A DNA stretch of 64,000 nucleotides from assembly GCA_030068145.1 (NCBI GenBank), contig JAPJBO010000820.1, positions 38,979 through 102,978 on the forward strand. The letters run 5' to 3'. The DNA is from Diplonema papillatum. Taxonomy: Eukaryota > Euglenozoa > Diplonemea > Diplonemida > Diplonemidae. Below the pieces are notes generated by a model that had not been told where the DNA came from, searched no databases, and saw only the letters and a list, made by a program, of their open reading frames with translations. This document shows positions 12,497 to 22,605 of the stretch, piece after piece; within the stretch, counting starts at the first letter, position 1, and each line of letters opens with the position of its first letter. A program made the position numbers and the translations under genes.

Positions 12497-12568
12497 TTCC
12501 CCGGCCGGGAATTGAACCCGGGTCACCCGCGTGACAGGCGGGTATACTGACCTCTATACTACCGAGGA
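12497..12568 (-). tRNA. tRNA-Asp (GTC)
   Basis: Read on the minus strand, this 72-nt sequence folds as a full cloverleaf. The acceptor stem TCCTCGG/CCGGGGA has 7 bp with one wobble. The anticodon arm CCCGC-CTGTCAC-GCGGG carries anticodon GTC, and the T-arm CCGGG-TTCAATT-CCCGG is perfect. There is no intron. A run of seven T lies just downstream (minus-strand AATTTTTTTCACC), as expected for a Pol III terminator. It is nested in the FBF1-like intron, next to satellite DNA and a poly(A)-ended repeat. Confidence 0.92.
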
Positions 12569-12584
12569 TGTAGAAAAAAAAATT

Positions 12585-12900
12585 TTTTTTTTTTAACATG
12601 TCGACGCCCGTAGGCAACGGCTTCACTGGGCCGGATTTAACGTCGGGTTAGAAACTGAACTGATACTGAAAGAAAAATGGAAACGGGGAGGAATTCGATT
12701 GTCGGGGCTTCCTGCAAACTGATCCCCCCATGTAGGCCTTACTAGTGACGGCCGGGTAGGCCAGGTGGAGCGCCCGTGACTGACAGATGCAGCTGCCTGT
12801 GGCCAACCGTCCTCGTCATAACATGGTTGTCATTGTATGCGTACACGTTTGTTCCGGCAACTTAGCCTTCTTTCGTCGGCTAGTCGGATCGGGGGTGTGA
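12585..12900 (-). repeat. Dispersed retro-repeat, copy 2
   Basis: Near-identical to 2061-2400, including the T-run border. On the minus strand the poly(A) end faces the tRNA-Asp gene and stops about 20 bp upstream of it. The two copies diverge after about 320 bp. Confidence 0.75.
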
Positions 12901-14151
12901 ACGGTGGCTCAGGTCTGCACTGTGACTTTCGACAACGGCCCTGCCGTTACTGCCATATTCTCGTACTTATGTGCAACGCGCATGCACGTATGCATCGAAG
13001 CATGTACACATTCAGCCGTGTACCATGTGTACATTCGCTCAGTCTCGCTAGTCAGTGCACAAGTCCCAGTGATAAGGGCTCGAACAGCAAGTTGTCAAGG
13101 CATTAGCGTAACAGGCTACAGAATAGGTCTAAGCCTACACTGTCTGACCTTGCTTCAGGTAAGGCCGGCGACCTGAGCATTAACTCAGGTGTTGACTGCA
13201 CTAGAGAAGCTTACAGGTAACGATGTAATTCACAAAGCAATAGGCGGCATCCGGCGCGCTCTACACGACGTCACAGCGGCGACTCTTTCAAACGAACGGT
13301 TGCGCCGACTTGCGGGGACACGGTCATTTGCAGCCAAGCCCTAAGACTCAGCGAACGCCTTCGACGATGTTGACAATCTCCGCGGCTGAAACAGATTAGT
13401 GTCCAACGCGAGCGGCATCGCAATCCGTTGGTGGGATGATGTCGCTTCAGCCTGAACCCCTGGCATTGCGGACGTTAGTGCAAGGTATTCACCAGGTTCA
13501 ATTCAGGGTTGGAGACCGTTCACTTTTTCTATTCGGTTGGAAGGGAGGACAGAGTTGTTGATTGAGTTTGAACAGGTGCCAGAGGTGGTGATGCAAGTCA
13601 TCGCATGCTGCAGGCGCGCGGTCTTCGGACAACCGCACAGCAGGCTGCAGGTGTAGCAGGCTTCTCGTGCAGTTGTAAACGGACGAGCCCGCTCAGGCCC
13701 ACTCACCCGGACTACTGCTGGTAGTTGAAACCGCAGCCTGCATGTCCAGGGCGTCCTCGAACCGGAGCGTGCCAGTGCAAGAGTCCAGGTCCGGTGTCGG
13801 AGAACGATCCGATTCGTGCTGAGGCCCGGCGAGTTGACTGCCATTCGAACTGATATCCGGCCCAGGTACCAGTTGACTCGAAAGCAACGGAACCACAGGC
13901 GAACTCAACTGCGATAGAACGGTCTGAGAGCTCCAGGCCGAGAGCATGTCGCTCGAGACAGCAGGAGCTGCAGCATTGCTCCACAGCAGATCATCGTCGT
14001 TGAGCTGCCGGTATCCCGGTAGTCCAAAGAAATGCTTCTTCAGCACACTGTGAACGCCTGTCTCACAGCGACACGGGACTGGCCTGCGCGTGACTGCTAA
14101 CAGGTCCGACCCGGTAAAAAAACCCGCGATGCAGTGACTCTACCCCCTGCA
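12901..14151. other. Intron sequence, no gene recognised
   Basis: Minus-strand open frames at 14046-13693 and 13844-13503 (about 115 codons each) overlap in different frames and show no recognised domain. They lie just downstream of the R2-type LINE and may be its 3' region. Nothing else is supported. Confidence 0.35.
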
Positions 14152-14428
14152 TCAGGGTGAATCCGCTTCGTCCGGTCGCGCCCCACCAGATGCAATGACG
14201 ATCCTTGCCACCCCTCGGGCTATAGAAAAGCTCAAGCGGTGGAAGAGGTCCTGGCAGGCGGCCGAAACGGTCCGGTCTTCACGGAGGGCGTTGGCGCGGG
14301 CAATGTGCCGCAGCTCCGTGATTGCTCCTGGGCACCAGGCCCCGTGTCTACAACTAGCGGCACCGCCTTCCATTCCCGCGGGTCTGGCTCATTGGCGATG
14401 ATTGCGTTGTAGACACGCTCCTTGACGG

Positions 14429-15502
14429 CTACAGCGTACGCGGCTGCTGCGCCCGGTACGTGACAGCGACGTCAAGTAGGACGGTGGTGCCATCCCGGAC
14501 GTAGCTGATGTCCGGGCGCTTGCGCCGCGCGTTAGCGAACACGGCTCGCTCGATGGAAGGACCGAGCAGTCCTCGTCGAGCGAAGTCGGCGACGATGTCG
14601 CGCAGCGCGTTGTGAAGGCGCGTTCGGCGGCCGCTGCCGAAACACGTCTGGGCGTGCGATCCGTTGACGTCGGTCGCACCGTGTCCGCAAAGGCTGCGCT
14701 CCCCCGGCGCGGCCGCAATTGGAAGCCCCAACCGAAGCCGGACTGCCACCGCCAGCTCGGCCGGAGACAACCACATTGCGGTATCCGCCTCAGGGTTGCC
14801 GTACAACCACGCCGAAGCGTGCTTGCCGGAGCCGCTTTGGATCCGCGCCCGGATCCGGTCTTGAGCCCGGGTCAGGGCCTGACCCTGCAGTTGGCCGGAG
14901 TGGCCGAGCTCCTCCGTCAGCGACTCGAGAAGGTTCTTCCTCTTCTCGGTGGCCAAGGCGGACGACCATGCCTTCTGTCCTCGCCCCTCGTACTCGGCTC
15001 GTGCCTGCATGACGTCCTGGATCTTCTCCAGGACGGATTCATAGGTTGCAAGGCGCGGGTCGACGAGGGACGCTTGGACGGTGTCGTCCTGCTGCCACGT
15101 GAGGTGTGGCAGCAGGGCCGGGGCCACGAGGGCGGGGAGATGCGGCCCCCCGTCCAGCGCCGCGGCGATGTGGGCAATCCCGCTCACGTCCGCACAGCTG
15201 TGGAGGCCGAGGCCGCCCATCCTGACGGGGAGTGACGCCTGTGTCCACGACGCGTCATCGGTTTCGATCCCGGTGATCGTCGCGAGACAGGACTGGGTGA
15301 CGCGGTCGATGCCCGCGTAGTCGAAGACGGGCCCTGTCGCGCGCATGAGGTGCACCACTCCAACGAAGCCGGCACAGAACTTCGTCAGCGTGAGCGCCAC
15401 GTGCGCGTCAGGTAGGGACGCGATCACCCTCAGCTTCCTCTCGGCGCCCTGTGCCACCCGCTCAACGAACGCGCGGATCTTCTCCGGCGATCCGCACGGC
15501 AC
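14429..15502 (-). pseudogene. Thumb and restriction-like endonuclease part of the R2-type LINE
   Basis: This frame of 357 codons holds the post-RT region (SLPVRMGGLGLHSC, a typical RT-thumb marker), a Cys-His cluster (CGHG...HAQTC) and the PD-(D/E)XK-like KRPDISYVRDGTTVLLDVAV. It is out of frame with the RT ORF because of the 26-bp duplication, and it ends early at TAG (14429) through a further frameshift. In intact relatives it is one polyprotein with the RT and nicks the target DNA. Confidence 0.75.
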
Positions 15503-16630
15503 ACCCAGGTGCTCGATCTCATCGAGGGAGCACGTCTCGATATCTCATCGAGGGAGCACGTCTCGATGCCGTCTAGGCCCGCCGGTACCTCGGCGCCCGG
15601 GGCAATCGCCAGTCTGCACTTGCCCCTATTGAGGCTCAGACCGACTGCTGCGGCTCGCCGCTCGAACTCGCACAGCCATCGCGCGATCGAGTCGAGTTCC
15701 CCGCCCGTTACCCCGTCGTCGAGGTAGAACGTCAGGAGCTCGAGGCTGGCCCGGCTCAGCGCTGAGTGGTTGGGCGCGGCCTCCGGCTGCTCCTGAGGTG
15801 CCGGCTCCTGTGCTACTGGCCCGGCGCCCTCCGGATCCTCGGGGGCGCCTCGCGGTATCTGGGCCACCGGCGCCGGCGGAATCGGGCCCGGGAGCGCGAG
15901 GGCCGGCTCTCCGGGCTCCGCCGGGCCCCCGTGGGCTGGGTCCTCGGGTGGCGGTTGCGCTGGCCCCGGCTCGTGCGGTGGCGGTGGCCCCTGCTCAGGA
16001 GGGCCCTCTCCGCCTTCCACGGCTCCTGCGGGGTCCGCGGGCTCCTCCGGCCGCGGAGCCTGAGCGCCCGCCCCCGGGGCCTCTTCCGGCGCCGGCTGGA
16101 CTGCCGGGCCGACCTGTGGCGCTGCCGCAGCCTCGGCCGGCGGCGGCGGCGGCGCGATGACGTCCTGCAGCGCCAGGCTGAAGAGGAGAGGCCCCAAGGG
16201 GTCCCCCTGTTGCACCCCACGCTCGGAAGTGAGCGTTTGGTCTCCAACTTGCAGTATGGAGTGCTTCCCGTATGCCGCCATGGTGTACGCCAAGACCTGG
16301 GGGGCATGCCTGCTGGCGCTTTGAATGATCGCCTCCCTCTGCAGGGAGTTGAATGCGTTCGCCAGGTCGATCTGGAGGATGCCCTTGCCCGCCCCGCCTT
16401 CCCTGCGGCACATGGCCGCCACCCTACGGACGGCGAGAATTCCCGCGTCCGCTCCGGCCTTCACCCCGACACCGACCTGTCCGCTTCGCAGGAGCACGCT
16501 TTGCCCGAGCTCCTTTACCACCCGGTCGGACGCGAGGACCTTTCCGGCCACCCTCCGCAGAATCTCGCCGCAGGCGATGGGCCGGATGCCGCCCCCTCTT
16601 TTCACCAGTGGGACCAGCTTGGCCCCTTTT
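15430..16630 (-). pseudogene. Reverse transcriptase part of the R2-type LINE
   Basis: The open frame (extending upstream to 16812) contains GGGIRPIACGEILRR (RT domain 1-2), LQIDLANAFNSLQRE (domain A with catalytic Asp), GVQQGDPLGPLLFSLALQ (domain B) and LLTFYLDDG (domain C). About 150 residues of Pro/Ala/Glu-rich low-complexity sequence lie between B and C, where only a short spacer is usual. The frame is lost at a perfect 26-bp tandem duplication (15516-15541 and 15542-15567). Removing one unit would run directly into the RLE frame at LDEIEHLGVPCG. Confidence 0.8.
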
Positions 16631-16640
16631 TTTTTTTTGC

Positions 16641-17575
16641 ATGAGGCACCCGCAAGTGTCCTCGCAGGTAGGGGCGTTACTGGGCCCGCTTTGTGCCGGA
16701 AGGCACGCCACGCGCTTGTTTTCCTTTTGTGTCGCAGGCGTCGAGGTGTGTTGGAAGAGGGCGGGTTGCTTTCCCTGGAGGGTGGGTGTAGAAAGTGCTT
16801 TGGTATAGGCATCAGCGCGTGGCGACAACGTTACCGAGAATGGGCAAAAAGTTAGCGAGTGTTCGAGAATGGGCAAAAAGTTAAATTGTGTTCGAGACTG
16901 GGAATTAGCCTTAACTTTTGCCCATTGTAGAACATTGCTAAATCGTCACTTCTGGGACTCGATACCGGAACATTCGCTAACTTTTGTGCCCATTATCACT
17001 CATTCCACGAAAAAGTGTCACATTCACTTTCCACTTCTGGAGTTTGTCTTGCGTGAACAGAACGTTTTGCTGGCAATGCTGACACTTTCTTCCGCAAGGA
17101 GCTAACCGCTCTTTCGCAAACTTGCCTTACGACCGTAACGACGTGCCTTGATGAGATGATGTTCTTTACCAAGAATCCCAACACTGCCTACCCTGAAATT
17201 GCCATTCCTTGAGCAGTGTACTTAGACAACCAACAGACAGGTTTGTCAGACAACGACTTGCTTCGTGATGGTGATGGACGGACCGCATCGGTGTAGTCCG
17301 TCACGGTGCTAAATTTAAACTCCAGGGTGAAAAATGCTGGTAGTTTCTCAACACAGACTTTCTAAACTTCGCGCTTTTTAGCGTTTATTGTGGTTTAGAG
17401 GTTCGGTTTTTCGTGGTCAATTGGAGTAAACACCGGCTTCGGTTGAAAAACGTTTCATAGGGAGGATTCGCACAGCAAAAGTTCTCTACCACAACGGATC
17501 CTAACACCACCCATCTCGTGGGCTTGGATTCAAACGGTGTGATGTCAACGTAGGTTCTGAAGGAAAGTCCGTAAC
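16641..17575. other. Intron sequence with satellite fragments
   Basis: Short 29-bp-type satellite units (GAATGGGCAAAAAGTTA) occur at about 16830-16900 and fragments to 17000. The CACTCATTCCACGAAAA motif of 11062-11312 recurs at 16996. From 17000 to 17575 I see no gene. The splice donor of the upstream FBF1-like exon is the GT at 17575-17574. Confidence 0.5.
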
Positions 17576-18532
17576 ATGCCTCAAGGGATTGGTCGTGCTG
17601 CTGTTTGTGTTGCTTCAAAGCCTCGGCATGACGGGCTTCCATGTTGGAGAGCTCGATGCGTTTGAGTTCAGAGAGGTGCTTAAGTTCAGATTGCATGCGC
17701 AATTGGAGTTCTTCGGTTTGCTGGCGGGACGCGACTTGATATGCCTCGAGCTGCGACTTGTAGGATGCGTGCTCCCTTTCGCGGAATCCGGCATCCTCTC
17801 TCTCTCGTCGTTCCCGTTCAAGCTTTGACAACGTTTCCGCGTGCGACTGCTCCCGATCAAGTCGCATGCGACGATCCTCGTCTTCTTCGCGCACCTTCTG
17901 TTCTGCTTCAACCTTCTCTCGCAAGCGTCGGTTCGAATCTTGCTCCTCTAGCGCCGCCCAAAACCGGTCTTCCCTTGCCTTCCTCTCCAATATTTCCCTC
18001 TCTTCTCTGGCTTCCTTCTCCTGCTCGTACTGCCTGTCCCTTGCTTCCCGATCCCTTCGGTATCGCTCTTCTTTCTGATGTCGATCCCTCTCCGCCGCCA
18101 CTATGCTCAAATTCAGCTCCTGGAAAATTCCCTTCACATCGTGTGCGAGCCTTTTCATCAGTGCAGAAGCCGCTACCTCCTCATCCGCTAGTAACTGCTG
18201 CTTTCTTCGCTCCAAAGCCCTTCGCTGCCGCCTCTGTTCCCGCTGCCACCGCCACCTCTCCTCGTCTCTCTGTTCACGGTAGTCGCGAGCGCCGTCTCCT
18301 TTCGTGTCTTCATTTCTTCTGTCCGACTCTCTGCCGCTCAGAGCAGCGTGATCGCGATTCGGGGTTCGATCGCTTTTGTAAGCGTCCGCCTCGCTCTTTG
18401 CAGCTAATGAGTGGACACGAGGCGACACAGGTGGCTTGCCTCCCGCCCCTGGGGTGTCGCTCTGTATCGTTTGCCGCGGTATGGCTGATACCTCGGGAAT
18501 AAGATCACCGTCGCTGACGCCTTCGCTGCCTG
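17576..18532 (-). CDS. FBF1-like protein, upstream coiled-coil exon
   Basis: Encodes about 318 residues: a Pro/Ser/Asp-rich start, then an Arg/Glu/Gln-rich coiled coil (REQRDEERWRWQREQRRQ ... QHDQSLEA). The exon ends at 17576 after GCA-T with donor GTTACG; the phase matches the acceptor at 4867, giving QSLEA-L-TAEKLQQLL. In human FBF1, as I recall it, a QQHEESLE-type segment occupies the same position. No ATG lies near; a GTG at 18428 is only an internal codon, and an AG at 18533 is the likely acceptor. Another open minus-strand frame (about 18707-18524, PVHFLQRVGEVCKELSRLH) may be a further exon, but it does not join in frame. Confidence 0.65.
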
Positions 18533-19470
18533 CGCGTGTGGTGTTGTGATACAGATGAGTTCAATTCTTCTGACCACGCTGGAACAGAAGTTGCGAGCCC
18601 GTTGGCTGCCGTAGGCATACCGTTGTTAATCTTCGTTATATGAAGCCGCGACAACTCCTTGCAAACTTCTCCCACGCGTTGCAGGAAATGAACAGGTGGG
18701 TATCGAATGCGAGGTCAGCTCGAAACAAGATATTGTAAAGAGTCAGAATCCCTTCCATAGACGATCTTTCTCCCACAACAACCCAGTTGAACCTCAGAAG
18801 CTGGAGCTGAAGTTCGAGTTCAGATGGCTTTCACCCGCAAATCTGGTATGTCTTGGGTCCAAATATTTCGGGCTATTGCAGTTAATACACTGCCAAATTC
18901 TCAATTCGACTTAATACACTGCCAAAATGATTACAACACCTCCGGAGCTTAACGTTGTATCAAGAGAGATCGCTTTCAGGTGATTCACAGTGGATGTCAG
19001 TGTTTGAGACCCCAATTTCAGTGTCTTCAAATTTCGCAGCACTCTTGTCTTGTCTGCTCAAAAGTGTGGGGCCCGAAATTCAGTGTGTTCAAATATTGTA
19101 GCAACTCTCAGATTTCGTCTGTACAGGAGCACTTGATTGTGTGCGTGGGGGTACCATTCCAGAGTATTTGCGTTTGGCTGCCTGCCTTTCTCAACGGTCA
19201 ATCTGAGATTTTCGGTGTGCAAGCTGAGATTTTGGCTTGTCCGCACAAGCTGGGAGCTCATCCAGAAATTCACTCCTCAGGTGCATGTATTAAGTCTGAT
19301 AAAATTTTGGGCAGCGTATTGAGTCTAATTTTTTTTCGAAGTGTATTAAGTCGAATTCAAAATTTGGCAGAGCATTAAGTCGAAATTGAAATTTCATTGG
19401 TGTATTAACTGCAAAGACCCAATTATAGCTATTTATTGGGAAAAATAAATTCCCTCTGGTGGAAATGGCT
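18533..19470. other. 5' side of the FBF1-like gene; no gene recognised beyond a possible exon
   Basis: Apart from the possible upstream exon near 18524-18707, the region is AT-moderate DNA with short internal repeats (TTAATACACTGCCAAA type near 18880-18925). Earlier exons of the FBF1-like gene may lie here or beyond but are not identifiable. Confidence 0.35.
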
Positions 19471-19740
19471 TGCGGAGCGTGACGATAAATTTCGTTTATT
19501 TTTTGACAGGATTCCGTTGTGTTTACACAGGCCGGACAAATAAACGAATTTATTTTTTTCCGATCTCGGAATTTATTTTGCGCCGCCAGCTATTTTCAGT
19601 CGAAACAAATAAATGAAATTTATTGTCCCTAGGGAAATAAATTCGTTTATTTTTCCGACTGAAAATAGCTGGCGGCGAAATAAATTCGTTTATTTTTCCG
19701 ACTGAAAATAGCTGGCGGCGCAAAATAAGGTCGTAGGCAG
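19471..19740. repeat. Inverted and direct repeats around AAATAAATTCGTTTATTT
   Basis: CGACTGAAAATAGCTGGCGGCG occurs twice in direct order (about 19649 and 19701) and once inverted (about 19583-19606), each flanked by self-complementary AAATAAACGAATTTATTT-type sequence. The block forms a cruciform-like border upstream of the ORF at 19892. It resembles the terminal structure of a non-autonomous transposon. Confidence 0.65.
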
Positions 19741-19891
19741 AAATCTGTAGGGGAGACCCCTCGCAAAATTTTTTTTCTCCCTGTGGTGAGTGAAATCGCG
19801 TGTTTTGAGCTCGTTTTGAGTCTAATTCATCCTTTCTGATCCTGCCAACTGTGAAAACAGCCCAAGGACAGAGGAAGAAATCAAAATCCCG

Positions 19892-20371
19892 ATGCCGTCG
19901 AAGCGCCAGCGCGAGGCAGATGACATTCTGAAGAACGCCAAGGTGCCTGCAAAAAGTGCACCTGTGTACGAGGCGGAGTGGGAAGCGTTCGCAACGTTTG
20001 CCAAAATCAAAACGAGGAAGCCGTCAAAAACTGACTTTGTCCTGTACCTGGACAAATTGCACGAGTCACAGAAGGGCTCGTCGGTCGCGAGTATACTTTC
20101 TCGCTTGGCATCGACATACTACCAAAAGTATAGCCAGAAGCTTGCAGTTGAGTACCCTGAGTTGTACGATCTTGCGCGCAGCTTCCGCAGCGGCGAGAAG
20201 CCGAAGCAATCTCCTGGGCTGTCCAAGGAAGACGCCATTGCATTCATGCAAGGCACATTGATCTGTGACCTGTCACTTACAACAACTCCACTCCTACACA
20301 ACGTTCTGCTACGCAATGTCTCAGACACACAACGTTCTGCCGCGCACATTTGCTACGCAACGTTCTGCTAA
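19892..20371 (+). CDS. Possible tyrosine-recombinase core-binding fragment
   Basis: The first about 115 residues look coding: a basic start (MPSKRQREADDILKNAK) followed by PVYEAEWEAFATFAK, then helices as in the SAM-like core-binding domain of Crypton or DIRS-type tyrosine recombinases. The catalytic R-H-R-Y domain is absent. The frame runs into a tandem repeat at 20290 and ends soon after, so this is a truncated copy or a first exon. Its position between inverted-repeat blocks fits a mobile element. I am not certain of the family. Confidence 0.4.
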   Translation: MPSKRQREADDILKNAKVPAKSAPVYEAEWEAFATFAKIKTRKPSKTDFVLYLDKLHESQKGSSVASILSRLASTYYQKYSQKLAVEYPELYDLARSFRSGEKPKQSPGLSKEDAIAFMQGTLICDLSLTTTPLLHNVLLRNVSDTQRSAAHICYATFC

Positions 20372-20470
20372 ACACCAACGTAACTGCAATGCAATATGCT
20401 CAACGTCTTACACAACGTTCTGCCGTGCACATTTGCTACGCAACGTTCTGCTAGACACCAACATAACTGC
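20285..20470. repeat. Tandem repeats of CACAACGTTCTGC
   Basis: Imperfect copies of an about 80-bp unit, each with GCACATTTGCTACGCAACG and TTCTGCTA-ACACCAACrTAAC. They interrupt the 3' part of the open frame at 19892. Confidence 0.75.
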
Positions 20471-20526
20471 AAAGCAGTATGGTTTTCTTTCCATCCTCGG
20501 GAATTTATTTTTCCCAATAAAATCAT

Positions 20527-20720
20527 TTATTCGGCAATAATTTCCGCCAATTTTGCCTCGGTGTCGGTTTTAGTCCCTCGGGAGGCCCTCGGGGGGGTTT
20601 GCAACCCTCGCCACTCGCTCCGCTCGTGGCTCGGGGTTGCAAACCCCCCCTCGGGCCTCCCTCGGGACTAAAACCGACACCTCGACAAAATAAACGGAAA
20701 TTATCTTGCCGAATAAATGC
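20527..20720. repeat. Fold-back hairpin, arms about 85-90 bp
   Basis: The left arm (TTATTCGGCAATAATTTCCG ... TGTCGGTTTTAGTCCCTCGG) pairs with the right arm (CCTCGGGACTAAAACCGACA ... CGGAAATTATCTTGCCGAA). The short loop is GC-rich (CACTCGCTCCGCTCGTG). A similar small hairpin with a Cys/Leu-neutral GC-rich loop occurs at 41347-41433. Confidence 0.85.
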
Positions 20721-21576
20721 TTATTATTCACTGTGATTAATAGAGGAAAAAGGCACTCGAGTTTTTTATTTTTTGGCCACGAGTGCCGGGAGTGCCCGAA
20801 TCGTCCGTTACAAAAAACCTGACACCACGAGCATCTAAGGTGACAGAAGGGAGCGCGCAGAATTTTTGAGCAGTTCGAGTCGACTTTGAGCTCATCCGGA
20901 GTCCTAGGTGCAGAAACAGAGCTGGCTGGAGTGCCTCAGAGTCGAGAGATGAACCTCTGTGCCTGAGGTCCCTCAGGCTTTGCCTTCTGCAGAGAATTGC
21001 CCCGTTTGGTGCAGTTCCCTTCAGGAAACCCCCGTCTGCTGTGAATTCCTGCAACAATTCGTTCTCGTACATTTGTGAACGTGCAAATATCACCACTGGC
21101 GTTCCGTCTGCACCGATGGCAGCGCCAAAGATGGCAGCAAAGGCAGCACCAAAGCGTTCTGCCAAGAAGCTCTCAGAGGACCGCCTCGCACCGCTCTTTC
21201 TCCTTCTCTTTCGTCATCAGCACAGCATTCCTCGTGTGTTCCGACTCACTTTCGGTTGTGCATTAGTCATTTACTTGGTTGGCGACCATTTTTATTCACT
21301 TTTGTGTCATTTATGTGCATCACACATCCTCATTTTTTTGTGCTGTCCCATATTTTTGGAGCCGTGACATAATGAGCGTTTGCGTGACAAAATGAGCGTT
21401 TGCGTGACATAATGAGCGTTTGCGTGACCCGAATAATGGAGTGAAGAAATTTTGTGACCCATGCAAAAATTTTGTTTTTGCTGCATTTCTCATTGGTAAT
21501 CTACCCTTAAAATACCGTATTTCTGAGTACATGGGTGTTAGGACCACCCTTAGCGAGTCTAGAGGTAACCTTTTGC
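20721..21576. other. No gene recognised
   Basis: A minus-strand open frame of 142 codons (21165-20737) and overlapping plus-strand frames (21041-21367) have no recognisable domain. The triple repeat TGACATAATGAGCGTTTGCG sits at 21366-21425. Confidence 0.35.
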
Positions 21577-22505
21577 TCAGTCCGGCGTTTGTGCAAACCC
21601 GAACATTTTTGTCCAGTCCGGCGTTCGAGCCTTTTTGCCCAGTCCGGCGTTTGCGCAAACCCGAACCTTTTTGTCCAGTCCGGCGTTTGGGCAAACCCGA
21701 ACCTTTTTGTCCAGTCCGGCGTTTGCGCAAACCCGAGCCTTTTTGCCGGTCCGGTTTGTCCAACCCGAATTGTTTTGCTCAGTCTGGCGTTGGTGCAAAC
21801 CGAACCTTTTTGTCCAGTCCGGCGTTGGTGCAAACCCGAGCCTTTTTGCCCAGTCCGGCGTTTGTGCAAACCCGAACCTTTTTGTCCAGTCCGGCGTTTG
21901 CGCAAACCCGAGCCTTTTTGCCCAGTCCAGCGTTTGTGCAAACCCGAACCTTTTTGTCCAGTCCGGCGTTTGCGCAAACCCGAACCTTTTTGCCGGTCCG
22001 GTTTGTCCAACCCGAATGTTTTGCTCAGTCTGGCGTTGGTGCAAACCCGAACCTTTTTGTCCAGTCCGGCGTTGGTGCAAACCCGAACCTTTTTGTCCAG
22101 TCCGGCGTTTGTGCAAACCCGAACCTTTTTGTCCAGTCCGGCGTTTGCGCAAACCCGAGCCTTTTTGTCCAGTCCGGCGTTTGTGCAAACCCGAACCTTT
22201 TTGTCCAGTCCGGCGTTTGCGCAAACCCGAACCTTTTTGCCCAGTCCGGCGTTTGTGCAAACCCGAACCTTTTTGTCCAGTCCGGCGTTTGCGCAAACCC
22301 GAACCTTTTTGTCCAGTCCGGCGTTTGCGCAAACCCGAACCTTTTTGTCCAGTCCACCCGAGCCTTTTTGCCCAGTCCGGCGTTTGTGCAAACCCGAGCC
22401 TTTTTGCCGGTCCGGTTTGTCCAACCCGAATTGTTTTGCTCAGTCTGGCGTTGGTGCAAACTGGAACCTTTTTGCCCAGTCCGGCGTTTGCGCAAACCCG
22501 AACCT
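21577..22505. repeat. 36-bp minisatellite, open in all six frames
   Basis: Roughly 25 units of a 36-bp repeat: CAGTCCGGCGTTTGCGCAAA followed by CCCGAACCTTTTTGTC. Some higher-order units carry CCGGTCCGGTTTGTCCAACCC. Each unit centres on the 12-bp palindrome GTTTGCGCAAAC (or GTTTGTGCAAAC). Because 36 is a multiple of 3 and the unit has no stop in any frame, six overlapping ORFs of about 150-380 codons appear. None looks like a protein family; I treat them as artefacts of the repeat. Confidence 0.9.
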
Positions 22506-22605
22506 TTCCGCTCGTGGCTCGGGGTTGCAAACCCCTCGGGCCTCCCTCGGGACTAAAACCGACACCTCGACAAAATAAACGGAAATTATCTTGCCGAATA
22601 ATGTA
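22505..22605. repeat. Second copy of the fold-back right arm
   Basis: About 95 bp from TCGTGGCTCGGGGTTGCAAA to AATTATCTTGCCGAATAA duplicates the right arm of the hairpin at 20527-20720. The minisatellite therefore sits between two copies of the same arm. Confidence 0.8.

Larger units (their letters stand above)
14152..16640 (-). mobile_element. 5'-truncated R2-type (RLE) LINE, frameshifted
   Basis: A non-LTR retrotransposon inside the FBF1-like intron. Reverse transcriptase sequence starts near 16630 just after an A-run; N-terminal fingers are missing. The RT is followed by a restriction-like endonuclease with the order CGHGATDVNGSHAQTC...KRPDI...LLDVAVT, typical of the R2-like RLE. The reading continues in other frames down to 14152 (AVAVKERVYNAIIANEPDPREW, then ITELRHIARANALREDR), so at least two more frameshifts exist near 14470 and 14340. 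It is a dead copy. Confidence 0.8.

Noticed and set aside
15766..16644. Long plus-strand Arg/Leu-rich ORF
   Set aside because: It is the antisense of the GC-rich insert in the minus-strand RT ORF.
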